Below, one piece after another: positions 8,284-15,824 of a stretch of 36,448 nt of DNA. This DNA comes from an uncultured Prevotella sp. (GTDB lineage: Bacteria > Bacteroidota > Bacteroidia > Bacteroidales > Bacteroidaceae): positions 1 through 36,448 of the forward strand of contig UQWP01000034.1 in the NCBI GenBank assembly GCA_900544825.1, in the 5' to 3' direction. Under the pieces are notes generated by a model. The model was not told the origin of the DNA and did no database searches. It saw only the letters and a list, made by a program, of their open reading frames with translations. The translations under genes were made by a program, and so were the position numbers. The number at the start of each line of letters is the position of its first letter. Within the stretch, counting starts at the first letter, position 1.

Positions 8284-9549
8284 ATGGGACTATTTAAAGT
8301 TATAGGTGGTGTCGTAAAAGGCACAGCAACGGTTGTTGGTGGTGTTGCTAAGGGAACAGCTCTTGTTGCAGAAGGAGTTATTAAAGGTACTGTAGCTGTA
8401 GCAGAAGGTATCTCTGACGCATTAGCAGAAGATGAGAAGAAAGAAGAAACAAATAATTCTCTCAATACTCATAACGATACAGACTGCTTTGTTATAGAGG
8501 AAGGTACAACAATCATAAACTCCAATAGTTTTGAAAGTTATAATGGTGAGAATACTATTATTCTTCCTTCTACATTGGAAGGTATCTACAATGATTCATT
8601 CGATGAATGCAAAAATGTAGCAAACATAGACTTTTCTAAAGTCTCTAAGGTAAAAAATATACCTTGCAATTTGTTTGAAGAGCTTCATCATTTAAAAAGA
8701 ATTGTCTTTCCAGAAGGTGTCATAGAGATAGATTCTTATGCAATTATTGATTGCAAGGGACTCAATGAAATTGTCTTGCCTAGCACATTAAGAGAAATGG
8801 GCAACCTTTTTTCTAACTGCGAAGCGATGAGAGATATAAACACTTCTAAAGTCTGCCATCTCAAAAAGATAAGTAACTATACCATAGAAGGCAAAAATCA
8901 TATCCGTAAATTTGTCATTCCACAAGGTGTAGAAATTGTAGATAGTCCATTCTTAGATGGCAACTATATACAGGAAGTCTATGTTCCATCTTCAGTTAGA
9001 GAAATCGACTTTATTACCGAAGATGAGGAGAACAATATAGATGTTTATCTCTACTCTGACAAAATTGATGATATTGAAAATTTATGTGCTGACGTAAGAA
9101 ACCTCTACGTAATACCAGAAGCATATGATCACTACAAAAAGTTGATAGATGATATTGATACAGAAGCAAAATTAAGAGAAATGCCTTTCATGATGGTAAA
9201 TTTCTATAATGAATATTCTACGACAGAGAAAGAAGCATCTGTTTCTAAAAATACAGATATGTCTGAATCTATGACTATTGCGAAAGGCTCAACAGCACCG
9301 CCAATGTCCGAAATGCAAAAAGAAGACAGTCCTGCACTTTCGCAGCCTGTACCTGTCCAAGACATTAAGAAGTCTCCAGGCAACCTGTTCTCTGATGGTC
9401 TTGAGGAACTCATCAATTCTGTAGCAGAAAGCGATGAACTGACAGATAAAAAGAAGGAGATTGTCTTACGCCGTGCTGTTAAGGAGGGAGAAGATCCCGA
9501 CGAGGTAGAAATGGTGCTTGAGGCAAGATTCTACGAGAAGCATAATTAA
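8284..9549 (+). CDS. BspA-type LRR protein with synuclein-like N-terminal helix, 421 aa
   Basis: Residues 10-42 are three 11-residue repeats (V10-G20, V21-G31, V32-G42) with the pattern V-x-K-G-T and Lys at 12, 23 and 34. Such hendecads form amphipathic membrane-surface helices. An LRR_5/BspA-like domain follows (about 70-270), with units such as IILPSTLEGI and RIVFPEGVIEI. After a linker, the last 49 residues (373-421) form a two-helix module with ELTDKKKE and DPDEVEMVLEARF, which recurs twice in the next protein. BspA-type proteins are usually secreted, but this one has no signal peptide. The gene is clearly more AT-rich than 1390-8243 (about 35 percent GC in a 60-base sample), which suggests separate acquisition. 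It may be a membrane-bound sensor or adaptor, by inference. Confidence 0.7.
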   Translation: MGLFKVIGGVVKGTATVVGGVAKGTALVAEGVIKGTVAVAEGISDALAEDEKKEETNNSLNTHNDTDCFVIEEGTTIINSNSFESYNGENTIILPSTLEGIYNDSFDECKNVANIDFSKVSKVKNIPCNLFEELHHLKRIVFPEGVIEIDSYAIIDCKGLNEIVLPSTLREMGNLFSNCEAMRDINTSKVCHLKKISNYTIEGKNHIRKFVIPQGVEIVDSPFLDGNYIQEVYVPSSVREIDFITEDEENNIDVYLYSDKIDDIENLCADVRNLYVIPEAYDHYKKLIDDIDTEAKLREMPFMMVNFYNEYSTTEKEASVSKNTDMSESMTIAKGSTAPPMSEMQKEDSPALSQPVPVQDIKKSPGNLFSDGLEELINSVAESDELTDKKKEIVLRRAVKEGEDPDEVEMVLEARFYEKHN

Positions 9550-9589
9550 TACATATAAAAGAATATAATAACAAATAAATTTATCTACT

Positions 9590-10801
9590 ATGTACAACGA
9601 GAAGTTAGAAGCACTCATCACTGCAGCATTGGCAGATGGGGTGTTGACAGACAAAGAGAAAAATCTTCTCTTTAAGAAGGCCGAGGCTATGGGCATCGAC
9701 CGCGACGAGTTTGATTTAGTACTTGAAGGTCGTCTTGCTAAGCGTAAGAAAGAAATGGAAGCACAGGCTCCTCAGGCAGCTAAGCCTGCTAAGAAGGAAG
9801 GTGCAATTCCACAGGAGCTTGATGACCTTCTCAAAGAGTACCTTACCGACGGCATCATCTCAGCTAAGGAGCGTCAGGTGCTTTTGAACAAGGCACAGGC
9901 TCTGGGATTGAATGTTGACGAGGTTGATCTGTATATCGATGCACAGCAGCAGAAGGCAGATCAGGCAGTAGCAGCTACTATGAACAAGCGTCGTGGCAAG
10001 ACCTGCCCTTACTGCGGTAGCTCTATTCCAGAACTGACCGACAAGTGTCCTAACTGTGGTGGCAACATCACCCCTGAGGCAAGTAAGGAGTTGGCGGAAA
10101 TCATTGAGCATCTTGAGTCTGCTTTGGTAAACTTCAAGTCTGGAGAAGATGTTGATAAGAGCAAAGCTGAGGTGGAGCGCTATGCTCGCAAAGCAAGAAT
10201 GTACTATGGTAACAATCCTAAGATACAGCGCTTGCTTGATGAGGTCGAGACTGAAGCAGAAGCAGCAGAGGCAGATGCCAGAAAGAATTATTGGATAAAG
10301 ATATTGATTAAATATAAATTTATAATAATAGGCATCATCATTGCTATAATAATTGCCGCTTTCTTCACAATTCGAGCAAATAAAGCCGAATTTGATGCTG
10401 GCAAAACAACAGAGCTCGTTAACGAAGCTATCCAACAAGGAGATTTGGGCAAAGCAGAGGCTCTGATAAGTGCGTACACAAGCCATAAGAAACAGTATGA
10501 AGGTGATTTAGGGAATGTACGAGAATCTCTAAATAATGCCTACCTTGAAGCTGGAGATTTTGATAAAGTATATAACACATTGGATATAGATTATATTCGG
10601 ATGTGTATAGGTGATGAAGCCCAAAAATACTACGACCTTACATGTAAGTGTATTGACATTCTAAAAAAGAAAGGTAAAAGTGATTCTGAAATAAGATCAT
10701 TTATAGACAGAAAATGTGAGGCGTACGAAGAGAATGCATACGAGAAACAGTGGAACAAGGATAGAGTTATAAAACGTCTTTATAAGTATGCCGGAGTATA
10801 A
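9590..10801 (+). CDS. Membrane protein with two TerB-like helical modules, zinc ribbon and TPR-like tail, 403 aa
   Basis: Residues 5-50 and 76-121 are two copies of a roughly 45-residue helical module (ADGVLTDKEK...MGIDRDEFDLVLEGR and TDGIISAKER...LGLNVDEVDLYID). I would call it TerB-like or SHOCT-like without certainty. A zinc ribbon follows (C139, C142, C153, C156), then a helix, one membrane span (about 243-261, very Ile-rich) and a C-terminal helical region with TPR-like spacing (NEAIQQGDLGKAEALI). Codon use changes near 10270: the front half resembles the GC-richer genes, while the membrane and tail part is AT-rich, suggesting a domain swap. The module shared with the preceding LRR protein suggests that the two proteins interact. 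Confidence 0.7.
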   Translation: MYNEKLEALITAALADGVLTDKEKNLLFKKAEAMGIDRDEFDLVLEGRLAKRKKEMEAQAPQAAKPAKKEGAIPQELDDLLKEYLTDGIISAKERQVLLNKAQALGLNVDEVDLYIDAQQQKADQAVAATMNKRRGKTCPYCGSSIPELTDKCPNCGGNITPEASKELAEIIEHLESALVNFKSGEDVDKSKAEVERYARKARMYYGNNPKIQRLLDEVETEAEAAEADARKNYWIKILIKYKFIIIGIIIAIIIAAFFTIRANKAEFDAGKTTELVNEAIQQGDLGKAEALISAYTSHKKQYEGDLGNVRESLNNAYLEAGDFDKVYNTLDIDYIRMCIGDEAQKYYDLTCKCIDILKKKGKSDSEIRSFIDRKCEAYEENAYEKQWNKDRVIKRLYKYAGV

Positions 10802-10822
10802 CGTAATATTATATAATAACAA

Positions 10823-10856
10823 AATTGATGTCGTATTTTAATATACGGCATCAATT
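10823..10856 (+). promoter_or_regulatory. Intercistronic hairpin before the GIY-YIG-like gene
   Basis: AATTGATGTCGTAT (10823-10836) pairs with ATACGGCATCAATT (10843-10856) with one G-U pair and a 6-base loop. No T run follows, so it is not a standard terminator. It ends 13 bases before the ATG at 10870 and would place the ribosome-binding region right after a stem, suggesting translational or processing control within the operon. Confidence 0.5.
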
Positions 10857-10869
10857 AAAACTATACTTT

Positions 10870-11820
10870 ATGAAAAGAACAATTATATACGTATTCGGGC
10901 CTAAGCGCCTTTCACCTCAGTATTCTTCCAATACAGAGTTGAAACTGCAGGAAGGTGGCTGGCTTAAAATTGGCCAGACCTCAGAAGAAAACGACAATAT
11001 TGACAAATGGGAATCTGCTATGGTAAGAATCAATCAGGAAGTGCGTACAGGTATCCCAGAGGTTTGTCAGTTGTTCGAAGTTTTTGAATATCCTGAGCAA
11101 ACAGGAAATACAGATGATGCTATCAGAAGTTTGTTAACAGATGATATCTATAATCTAGAATGCTCAAAAGTCCATAATCAGAACATCGATAAATACGAAA
11201 TTAGAGCTGGACGTGAGTTTGTTTATGGCGTAACAAGAAGCCAAGTGCTGAATGCCATAGCCAAGTTTGAGCGTAATCTGATTTTAGACAATTACGGCAA
11301 AGAGGGGTTCGACAATCTTATGCAGATGATAAAAGACAACAATAGCGGAGATTCACCGCTTGAGATCAACCAAGATATGGATTCTTCTGCAGAGTTTTCC
11401 ACAAGCAAGAAATCAGAGTGGTGTGACAATCTTTGGAACAGTGTCATTGACAAAATCAAGAGCACTATTGGCTCCTCTATCAGCAATCCAAAGGGCAGAC
11501 CATACATTAACTTCAATTCTCCAAGACGCAAAGATTTCTTCTATGACTGTGGTTATAGTGTTCGCTATGGCATTACCACTGTAACAATCAGTACACTTAA
11601 TGGTAAAGATGCCAAAAAACAAATGGATGAATTTATAGCCAAGAATGATGTCCTCACCCAATTACCAGACCTGAAGCTTAAACAAGGAACTAAGCAGAAG
11701 AACAAATGGGCATGGCTTATTACAGACACTTTGGACAAAACAGATGACGAGTTGGTGAATTGGTTTGCTGATACCATCTTAAAGTTTTATAGCATATTTG
11801 AAAATATAGAGGGTCAGTAA
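10870..11820 (+). CDS. GIY-YIG-like (T5orf172-type) protein with DUF4268-like C-terminus, 316 aa
   Basis: I chose the ATG at 10870 (MKRTIIYVFG) rather than the upstream TTG at 10825, because that TTG and the next codons lie inside a hairpin. Near the N-terminus GGWLKIGQT, followed by a Gly-Ile-Pro segment and FEVFEYPE, resembles the T5orf172/GIY-YIG nuclease pattern (VKIGKT ... FEVVY). The C-terminal 110 residues, with INFNSPRRKDFFYD and a final WFADTILKFYSIFE, resemble DUF4268, a domain often attached to nucleases. The N-terminal match is weak and I cannot name all catalytic residues. It is the last gene before the terminator at 11881. If it is a nuclease, it would be the nucleic-acid-directed component of the cluster. 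Confidence 0.5.
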   Translation: MKRTIIYVFGPKRLSPQYSSNTELKLQEGGWLKIGQTSEENDNIDKWESAMVRINQEVRTGIPEVCQLFEVFEYPEQTGNTDDAIRSLLTDDIYNLECSKVHNQNIDKYEIRAGREFVYGVTRSQVLNAIAKFERNLILDNYGKEGFDNLMQMIKDNNSGDSPLEINQDMDSSAEFSTSKKSEWCDNLWNSVIDKIKSTIGSSISNPKGRPYINFNSPRRKDFFYDCGYSVRYGITTVTISTLNGKDAKKQMDEFIAKNDVLTQLPDLKLKQGTKQKNKWAWLITDTLDKTDDELVNWFADTILKFYSIFENIEGQ

Positions 11821-11880
11821 AATAGCTATTTGATTTAACAGATTATAGCTATATAGGAATTACACATCATTCAATAATCA

Positions 11881-11920
11881 AGCGCCAATACTTTTTTTCA
11901 AAATATTGGCGCTTTTTTTT
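11881..11920 (+). terminator. Strong Rho-independent terminator closing the operon
   Basis: AGCGCCAATA (11881-11890) pairs perfectly with TATTGGCGCT (11904-11913) and is followed by eight T's. It marks the end of the unit that starts near 1082. Confidence 0.9.
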
Positions 11921-11977
11921 GAAATTTTCCCTCAATATTACTATATTATATAGGTATAACCAAAAAGAAAGAATAAA

Positions 11978-12463
11978 ATGGCAAATAAAATGTCTATATG
12001 TATTATCAAATACACCTATACTCAATATGTAGGGGTGGATATCGAAAAATATACTCGGGGACTATTCGAGTATGTGAAGGAAGCGTTTGGGGAGTTTCGA
12101 CCACAAATGTCGGAGCCTGGAACTATACCAGATATGCCAGACTATCTGGATATCGTGCTCTGCAAGAAGGATGGCAGCATCTTCTACGAAAGCGACATTC
12201 TGCGCCGTGCCGTCAACATTCCGCATGATTGTCAAATGGGTGGATTAGTATTGGAAATCTTTATCCAGAACTGCGATGGAACGAGATACAAAAAAAGACA
12301 TGCATATCCCAAGCCTTGGTGTAACCATAAAGCTAACAGCAAGTCGGACATGAGAAAACTGAAAATTCATAAAACTATCACCAAAAGGAATCTTAACAAT
12401 CAAGAAGGCAATGACTCTGAAGGTTGTCTCCCTGAACTTAAGTTTCACAAATTCTTAAGATAA
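11978..12463 (+). CDS. Hypothetical protein, 161 aa
   Basis: I do not recognise this family. It is a soluble, mixed-charge protein with a basic C-terminal third (PKPWCNHKANSKSDMRKLK) and no signal peptide or membrane span. The ATG at 11978 gives MANKMSIC; the ATG at 11990 is an alternative. It ends 7 bp before the next gene and is probably co-transcribed with it, so the two may form a functional pair. Expression likely starts in the AT-rich stretch 11921-11977, but I see no clear TAnnTTTG box there. Confidence 0.55.
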   Translation: MANKMSICIIKYTYTQYVGVDIEKYTRGLFEYVKEAFGEFRPQMSEPGTIPDMPDYLDIVLCKKDGSIFYESDILRRAVNIPHDCQMGGLVLEIFIQNCDGTRYKKRHAYPKPWCNHKANSKSDMRKLKIHKTITKRNLNNQEGNDSEGCLPELKFHKFLR

Positions 12464-12470
12464 CCATCCT

Positions 12471-13499
12471 ATGACATACGAAGATTTCAAACAATTGGCT
12501 GAGCATCCACAGCATCGGGATGTTCCTGCCATCTTCAAGCTCGAAGTTTTAGAAACGGAAGAGCTGGAGGAGAAAAAGCGTTCACATTATCCGAAATACA
12601 AGGTGAACACCTATTGTCCGCAAGCCTTCACCACAACTTTGGAGGAGGCAGAGAGACTGATGCACCAGGATGTCCTTTACCGCAAGAAGATGAAGGAGGA
12701 AGACGACTATCCGCTGGATACCTTCTGCTATTATATCTCGGAGATTCCAATGGGACTGTTGCACTACGACCGCGAATGTCTTTCTGAAAGAGTGTATGAC
12801 GGTGAGGGAAAACTGATCGACCGGTCTTACTGCTGTTCGCGTTTCAGCATTTACTATCCCGGAGTCTGCGATTTGCCTGCATACGACCGTCATCCTGACG
12901 AGACCTTCCGAGGCAGAAACGCAGAACAGATTAGATTCCAGAAAGGTGACATCGTGGAAGTATATCGTAGCAATGAGGTGAAACTTGCCATCGTTGTCGG
13001 TACTCCGCTTACCACCGAATGGATCTGGGAGAGAAACCAGGCTGCCAAGGATAAAAGGGGATTGGATGAACTGCCATATGATGAGACGGATGACAGCTAT
13101 ACCGTGATAGATGGTCCCGGCTACGAATACCACGACCACGTTCCGTCGCTGTATGTCTTCGCCCCTCACTATCATGTGCCGCTCTATCTTCAGAGACGAT
13201 TCAAGGGTTATCTGGAAAAGGCTGAGAAAAAGCAGAAAGAAGAGGAGGAGAAAGACAGGATCTTCCGCCAGGCTCACGATTGCTGCTTCAGCAACAAGGA
13301 ACAAATAGAGAAGTCTGAAAAGTGCGGCTGTTTCTTCTGCGGCGAAATCTTCTCGCCATCCGAAATCACGGATTACCTCCCTGATGATCCGCCTACAGCA
13401 GAATGTCCCTTCTGTTATACCGACTCCGTAATAGGTGATGCCTCCGGCTTCCCTATCACCAAGGATTTCTTGAAGAAAATGAGGAAGAGATGGTTCTAG
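12471..13499 (+). CDS. Zinc-finger protein of the 'cytoplasmic protein' / possible immunity type, 342 aa
   Basis: The C-terminus (about 283-342) has CGCFFC and CPFC, giving Cys287, Cys290, Cys312 and Cys315 as likely zinc ligands, followed by DSVIGDASGFPIT and FLKKM. This ending is typical of a widespread small cytoplasmic protein family found near polymorphic toxins, where an immunity role is suspected. The long N-terminal part is not recognised and contains a charged helix (about 245-275). There is no signal peptide. A second, broken copy of this gene lies downstream (13646-13739 and 15399-15704), so the locus has undergone duplication. The family role is not established from sequence alone. 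Confidence 0.65.
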   Translation: MTYEDFKQLAEHPQHRDVPAIFKLEVLETEELEEKKRSHYPKYKVNTYCPQAFTTTLEEAERLMHQDVLYRKKMKEEDDYPLDTFCYYISEIPMGLLHYDRECLSERVYDGEGKLIDRSYCCSRFSIYYPGVCDLPAYDRHPDETFRGRNAEQIRFQKGDIVEVYRSNEVKLAIVVGTPLTTEWIWERNQAAKDKRGLDELPYDETDDSYTVIDGPGYEYHDHVPSLYVFAPHYHVPLYLQRRFKGYLEKAEKKQKEEEEKDRIFRQAHDCCFSNKEQIEKSEKCGCFFCGEIFSPSEITDYLPDDPPTAECPFCYTDSVIGDASGFPITKDFLKKMRKRWF

Positions 13500-13526
13500 G
13501 CGATTTTTCAACGTTTTTCACCGACC

Positions 13527-13652
13527 TGCCCCCTATCTCATGGGGGCAGTATCAGTTTTGAAAATGGACATTAAAGGGGGTAGGCTTCCACATTCTATGA
13601 GAGAAATGAGAGTTGGTTTGCAGCAACCGTTTCCTTATATATAATGAAGTGT
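13527..13652 (+). repeat. Dispersed intergenic repeat, copy B
   Basis: It begins with a perfect stem, TGCCCCC (13527-13533) with GGGGGCA (13542-13548), then the same conserved block as copy A containing GTTTTGAAAA and GGACATTAAAGGGGGT, and the TATATATAAT stretch. It lies between the intact zinc-finger gene and the 5' fragment of its duplicate. The stem could also terminate transcription of the preceding gene. Confidence 0.7.
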
Positions 13653-13739
13653 TAGAAATGGAAGAGCTGGAGGAGAAGAAGCGTTCGCATTATCCGAAAT
13701 ATAAGGTGAACACCTATTGTCCGCAAGCCTTCACCACGA
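13646..13739 (+). pseudogene. 5' fragment of duplicated zinc-finger gene
   Basis: This stretch matches codons around residues 25-55 of the 342-aa gene, encoding LEMEELEEKKRSH and YCPQAFTT nearly unchanged. Similarity stops after TTCACCAC. The next bases belong to the promoter region of the ATPase-nuclease gene at 13824. The missing part of the duplicate resumes at 15399. Confidence 0.8.
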
Positions 13740-13767
13740 AAAGAATAGAACTTTTCCCTCATAAAAG

Positions 13768-13799
13768 TTTGGTGGTATCATTTTTTTGTTGTAGCTTTG
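13768..13799 (+). promoter_or_regulatory. Bacteroidota-type promoter of the inserted ATPase-nuclease gene
   Basis: TTTG (13768-13771) and TAGCTTTG (13792-13799) are separated by 20 bp, a textbook Bacteroidota -33/-7 pair. It lies inside the inserted segment, so the gene carries its own promoter. Confidence 0.75.
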
Positions 13800-13823
13800 C
13801 AAATGAATTAATTCGATGACGCA

Positions 13824-15383
13824 ATGGCAAGAAAATTATATCCTATAGGAATTCAGACATTTGAACGGATCCGCAAGGAGGATAAGTTCTATATAGATAA
13901 GACGGAATATGTCTATCGTATGACTCATACGGATGGAACGTATTTCTTCTTGAGTCGCCCACGCCGTTTCGGCAAATCGCTGCTGGTTTCAACCTTCCAA
14001 AGTTATTTCGAGGGAAAGAAGGAACTGTTCAAGGGGCTTGCCATCGAGAAGATGGAGAAGGAGTGGAACGAGTATCCCGTGCTGCACTTCGACCTGAGCA
14101 AGGGTAAGTATATGGAGAAGGAACAGCTGAATCGTTATTTGTTGGATATTATTGAAAAGCAAGAGGCAAGGTTCGATTGCATGAGCAATAAAATAGATGT
14201 TAATATTCGACTTGACGATTTGATAAATGCCGTTTATCAGAAGACTGGCAAGCAGGTGGTGGTGCTCATTGATGAATATGATGCTCCGCTGCTGGATGTG
14301 GCGCATGAAAAAGAAAAACTAGATGAGCTCCGTAACACGATGCGCAACTTCTATAGTCCTCTGAAGGGAAATGAATCAATGCTTCGCTTCGTATTCATGA
14401 CGGGCATCACGAAGTTTTCGCAGCTCAGCATCTTCAGCGAGCTGAACAACATCACCAACGTGAGTATGGACGAGCCTTACGCCGGCATCTGCGGCATCAC
14501 CAAGGAGGAAATGTTGACCCAGATGAGTGATGACATCGACGCTCTTGCCAAGCATCTAGAACTGAGCAGGGAGGAGACCATCCAGGAACTCAAAGACCAT
14601 TATGATGGTTATCACTTCACATGGCCATCGCCTGATATTTTCAATCCTTATAGCTTGCTCAATTGTTTCGCAAAACAAGATTTGAGAGCTTTTTGGTTTG
14701 AGTCTGGCACACCTGTTTATCTTATCAACATGATGAGAAAATTCAAGGTTCTTCCTTCTATGTTGGGCAGGATGAGAGCCAAGGCTTCCTCTTTTGATGC
14801 TGCTACGGAAAAAATGACTAGTTTGTTGCCTTTGCTTTACCAAAGCGGATATTCCACCATCAAAGGGTACGAGAAAAAGACCAGGGTTTATACCTTGGAT
14901 ATTCCAAATCGAGAAATTTTTATCGGTCTTTATGAGAGCTTGTTGCCTGGATATGTGCAGTCGGAATCTGATGAAGGAAAGGTGGTGATAGCTGATATTT
15001 CCACCTATCTGGAAGACAAGGATATGGAAGGGGCATTACAACTCTTGGCAGACTTCTTGGCGACGGTGCCTTATTGTGCCAATACGGATTATGAGGGACA
15101 TTACCAGCAGATGTTTTATATCATCTTTGCCTTGCTTACTGACTACAATATTATTGTGGAGCAGCACACGGCTAAAGGGAGAATCGACATCACGATGGAG
15201 ACTGCCGACACCATCTATGTGATGGAACTGAAATTCAATAAGAGTGCGCAAGAGGCATTAGACCAAATCAATGACAAGCATTATGCCCAAGCCTTTGCCT
15301 TGAAGAATAAGGAAATTGTAAAGGTGGGCTTGAACTTCTCTGTCAAAGACGAGGTGAATACCCTGGAATGGGTGATTTCCTGA
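13824..15383 (+). CDS. AAA-ATPase-like protein with C-terminal PD-(D/E)XK nuclease domain (DUF1703 type), 519 aa
   Basis: The N-terminal ATPase has Walker A SRPRRFGKS (Lys51) and Walker B VVVLIDEYDAP (Asp150, Glu151), as in the AAA-ATPase_like family. The C-terminal domain has GRIDI (Asp455) and VMELKF (Glu468, Lys470), the PD-(D/E)XK signature of PDDEXK_9/DUF1703. Length is normal for the family. These genes are strongly multiplied in Bacteroidota; their function is not settled, but nuclease or mobile-gene roles are suspected. The whole unit, promoter to stop, lies between two pieces of a broken duplicate of the 342-aa gene, so it looks inserted. Start ATG at 13824 is the first after the promoter. 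Confidence 0.85.
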   Translation: MARKLYPIGIQTFERIRKEDKFYIDKTEYVYRMTHTDGTYFFLSRPRRFGKSLLVSTFQSYFEGKKELFKGLAIEKMEKEWNEYPVLHFDLSKGKYMEKEQLNRYLLDIIEKQEARFDCMSNKIDVNIRLDDLINAVYQKTGKQVVVLIDEYDAPLLDVAHEKEKLDELRNTMRNFYSPLKGNESMLRFVFMTGITKFSQLSIFSELNNITNVSMDEPYAGICGITKEEMLTQMSDDIDALAKHLELSREETIQELKDHYDGYHFTWPSPDIFNPYSLLNCFAKQDLRAFWFESGTPVYLINMMRKFKVLPSMLGRMRAKASSFDAATEKMTSLLPLLYQSGYSTIKGYEKKTRVYTLDIPNREIFIGLYESLLPGYVQSESDEGKVVIADISTYLEDKDMEGALQLLADFLATVPYCANTDYEGHYQQMFYIIFALLTDYNIIVEQHTAKGRIDITMETADTIYVMELKFNKSAQEALDQINDKHYAQAFALKNKEIVKVGLNFSVKDEVNTLEWVIS

Positions 15384-15398
15384 CACAGAGGGGGTTAG

Positions 15399-15704
15399 CC
15401 ATGGGACTGATGCACTACAACCGGGAATGTCTTTCGGAAAGAGTGTATGACGGAGAAGGACCGAATCTTCCGCCAGGCTCACGATTGCAGCTTCAGCAAC
15501 AAGGAACAGATAGAGAAGTCTGAAAAGTGCGGCTGCTTCAGCTGCTGCGAAATCTTCTCGCCATCCGAAATCACGGATTACCTCCCTGATGAGCCGCCTA
15601 CAGCCGAATGCCCCTTCTGCCATACCGACTCCGTAATAGGTGATGCCTCCGGCTTCCCTATCACCCAGGATTTCTTGAAGAAAATGAAGAAGAGATGGTT
15701 CTAG
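15399..15704 (+). pseudogene. 3' fragment of duplicated zinc-finger gene, with internal deletion and frameshift
   Basis: Positions 15399-15445 match the paralogue around its MGLLHYDREC segment. The fragment then jumps across about 450 bp of the paralogue to KDRIFRQAHDC, with a change of frame. The 85-residue end keeps all zinc-ligand cysteines (CFSC, CPFC) and the ending DSVIGDASGFPIT. A short product from the ATG at 15447 is possible but has no obvious promoter or ribosome-binding site. Confidence 0.75.
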
Positions 15705-15715
15705 GCAAAATAAGG

Positions 15716-15802
15716 AAAATCGCCCTAATCCCAAAATTTATACCTATTTTTGGGATTACAATCCCAAAAAACATACCAAATTTTAGGATTAGGGCGATTT
15801 TT
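15716..15802. repeat. Nested palindrome, MITE-like or bidirectional terminator
   Basis: The outer arms AAAATCGCCCTAATCC (15716-15731) and GGATTAGGGCGATTTT (15786-15801) are perfect complements and extend inward with one mismatch. Inside lies a second hairpin, TTTTTGGGATT (15747-15757) with AATCCCAAAAA (15760-15770). The parallel junction after the intact paralogue near 13500 lacks this segment, as if about 85 bp had been inserted, with GGC on both sides. A-rich and T-rich ends would let it terminate transcription both ways between convergent genes. Confidence 0.65.
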
Positions 15803-15824
15803 CAACGTTTTCATCTATCTTCCT

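Noticed and set aside
10825..10869. Upstream TTG start for the GIY-YIG-like gene
   Set aside because: The extra residues are encoded by the hairpin at 10823-10856, and the ATG at 10870 gives a normal N-terminus.
12582..13511. 309-codon minus-strand open frame opposite the zinc-finger gene
   Set aside because: The plus strand encodes the conserved zinc-binding end; a similar antisense frame appears over the duplicate for the same reason.
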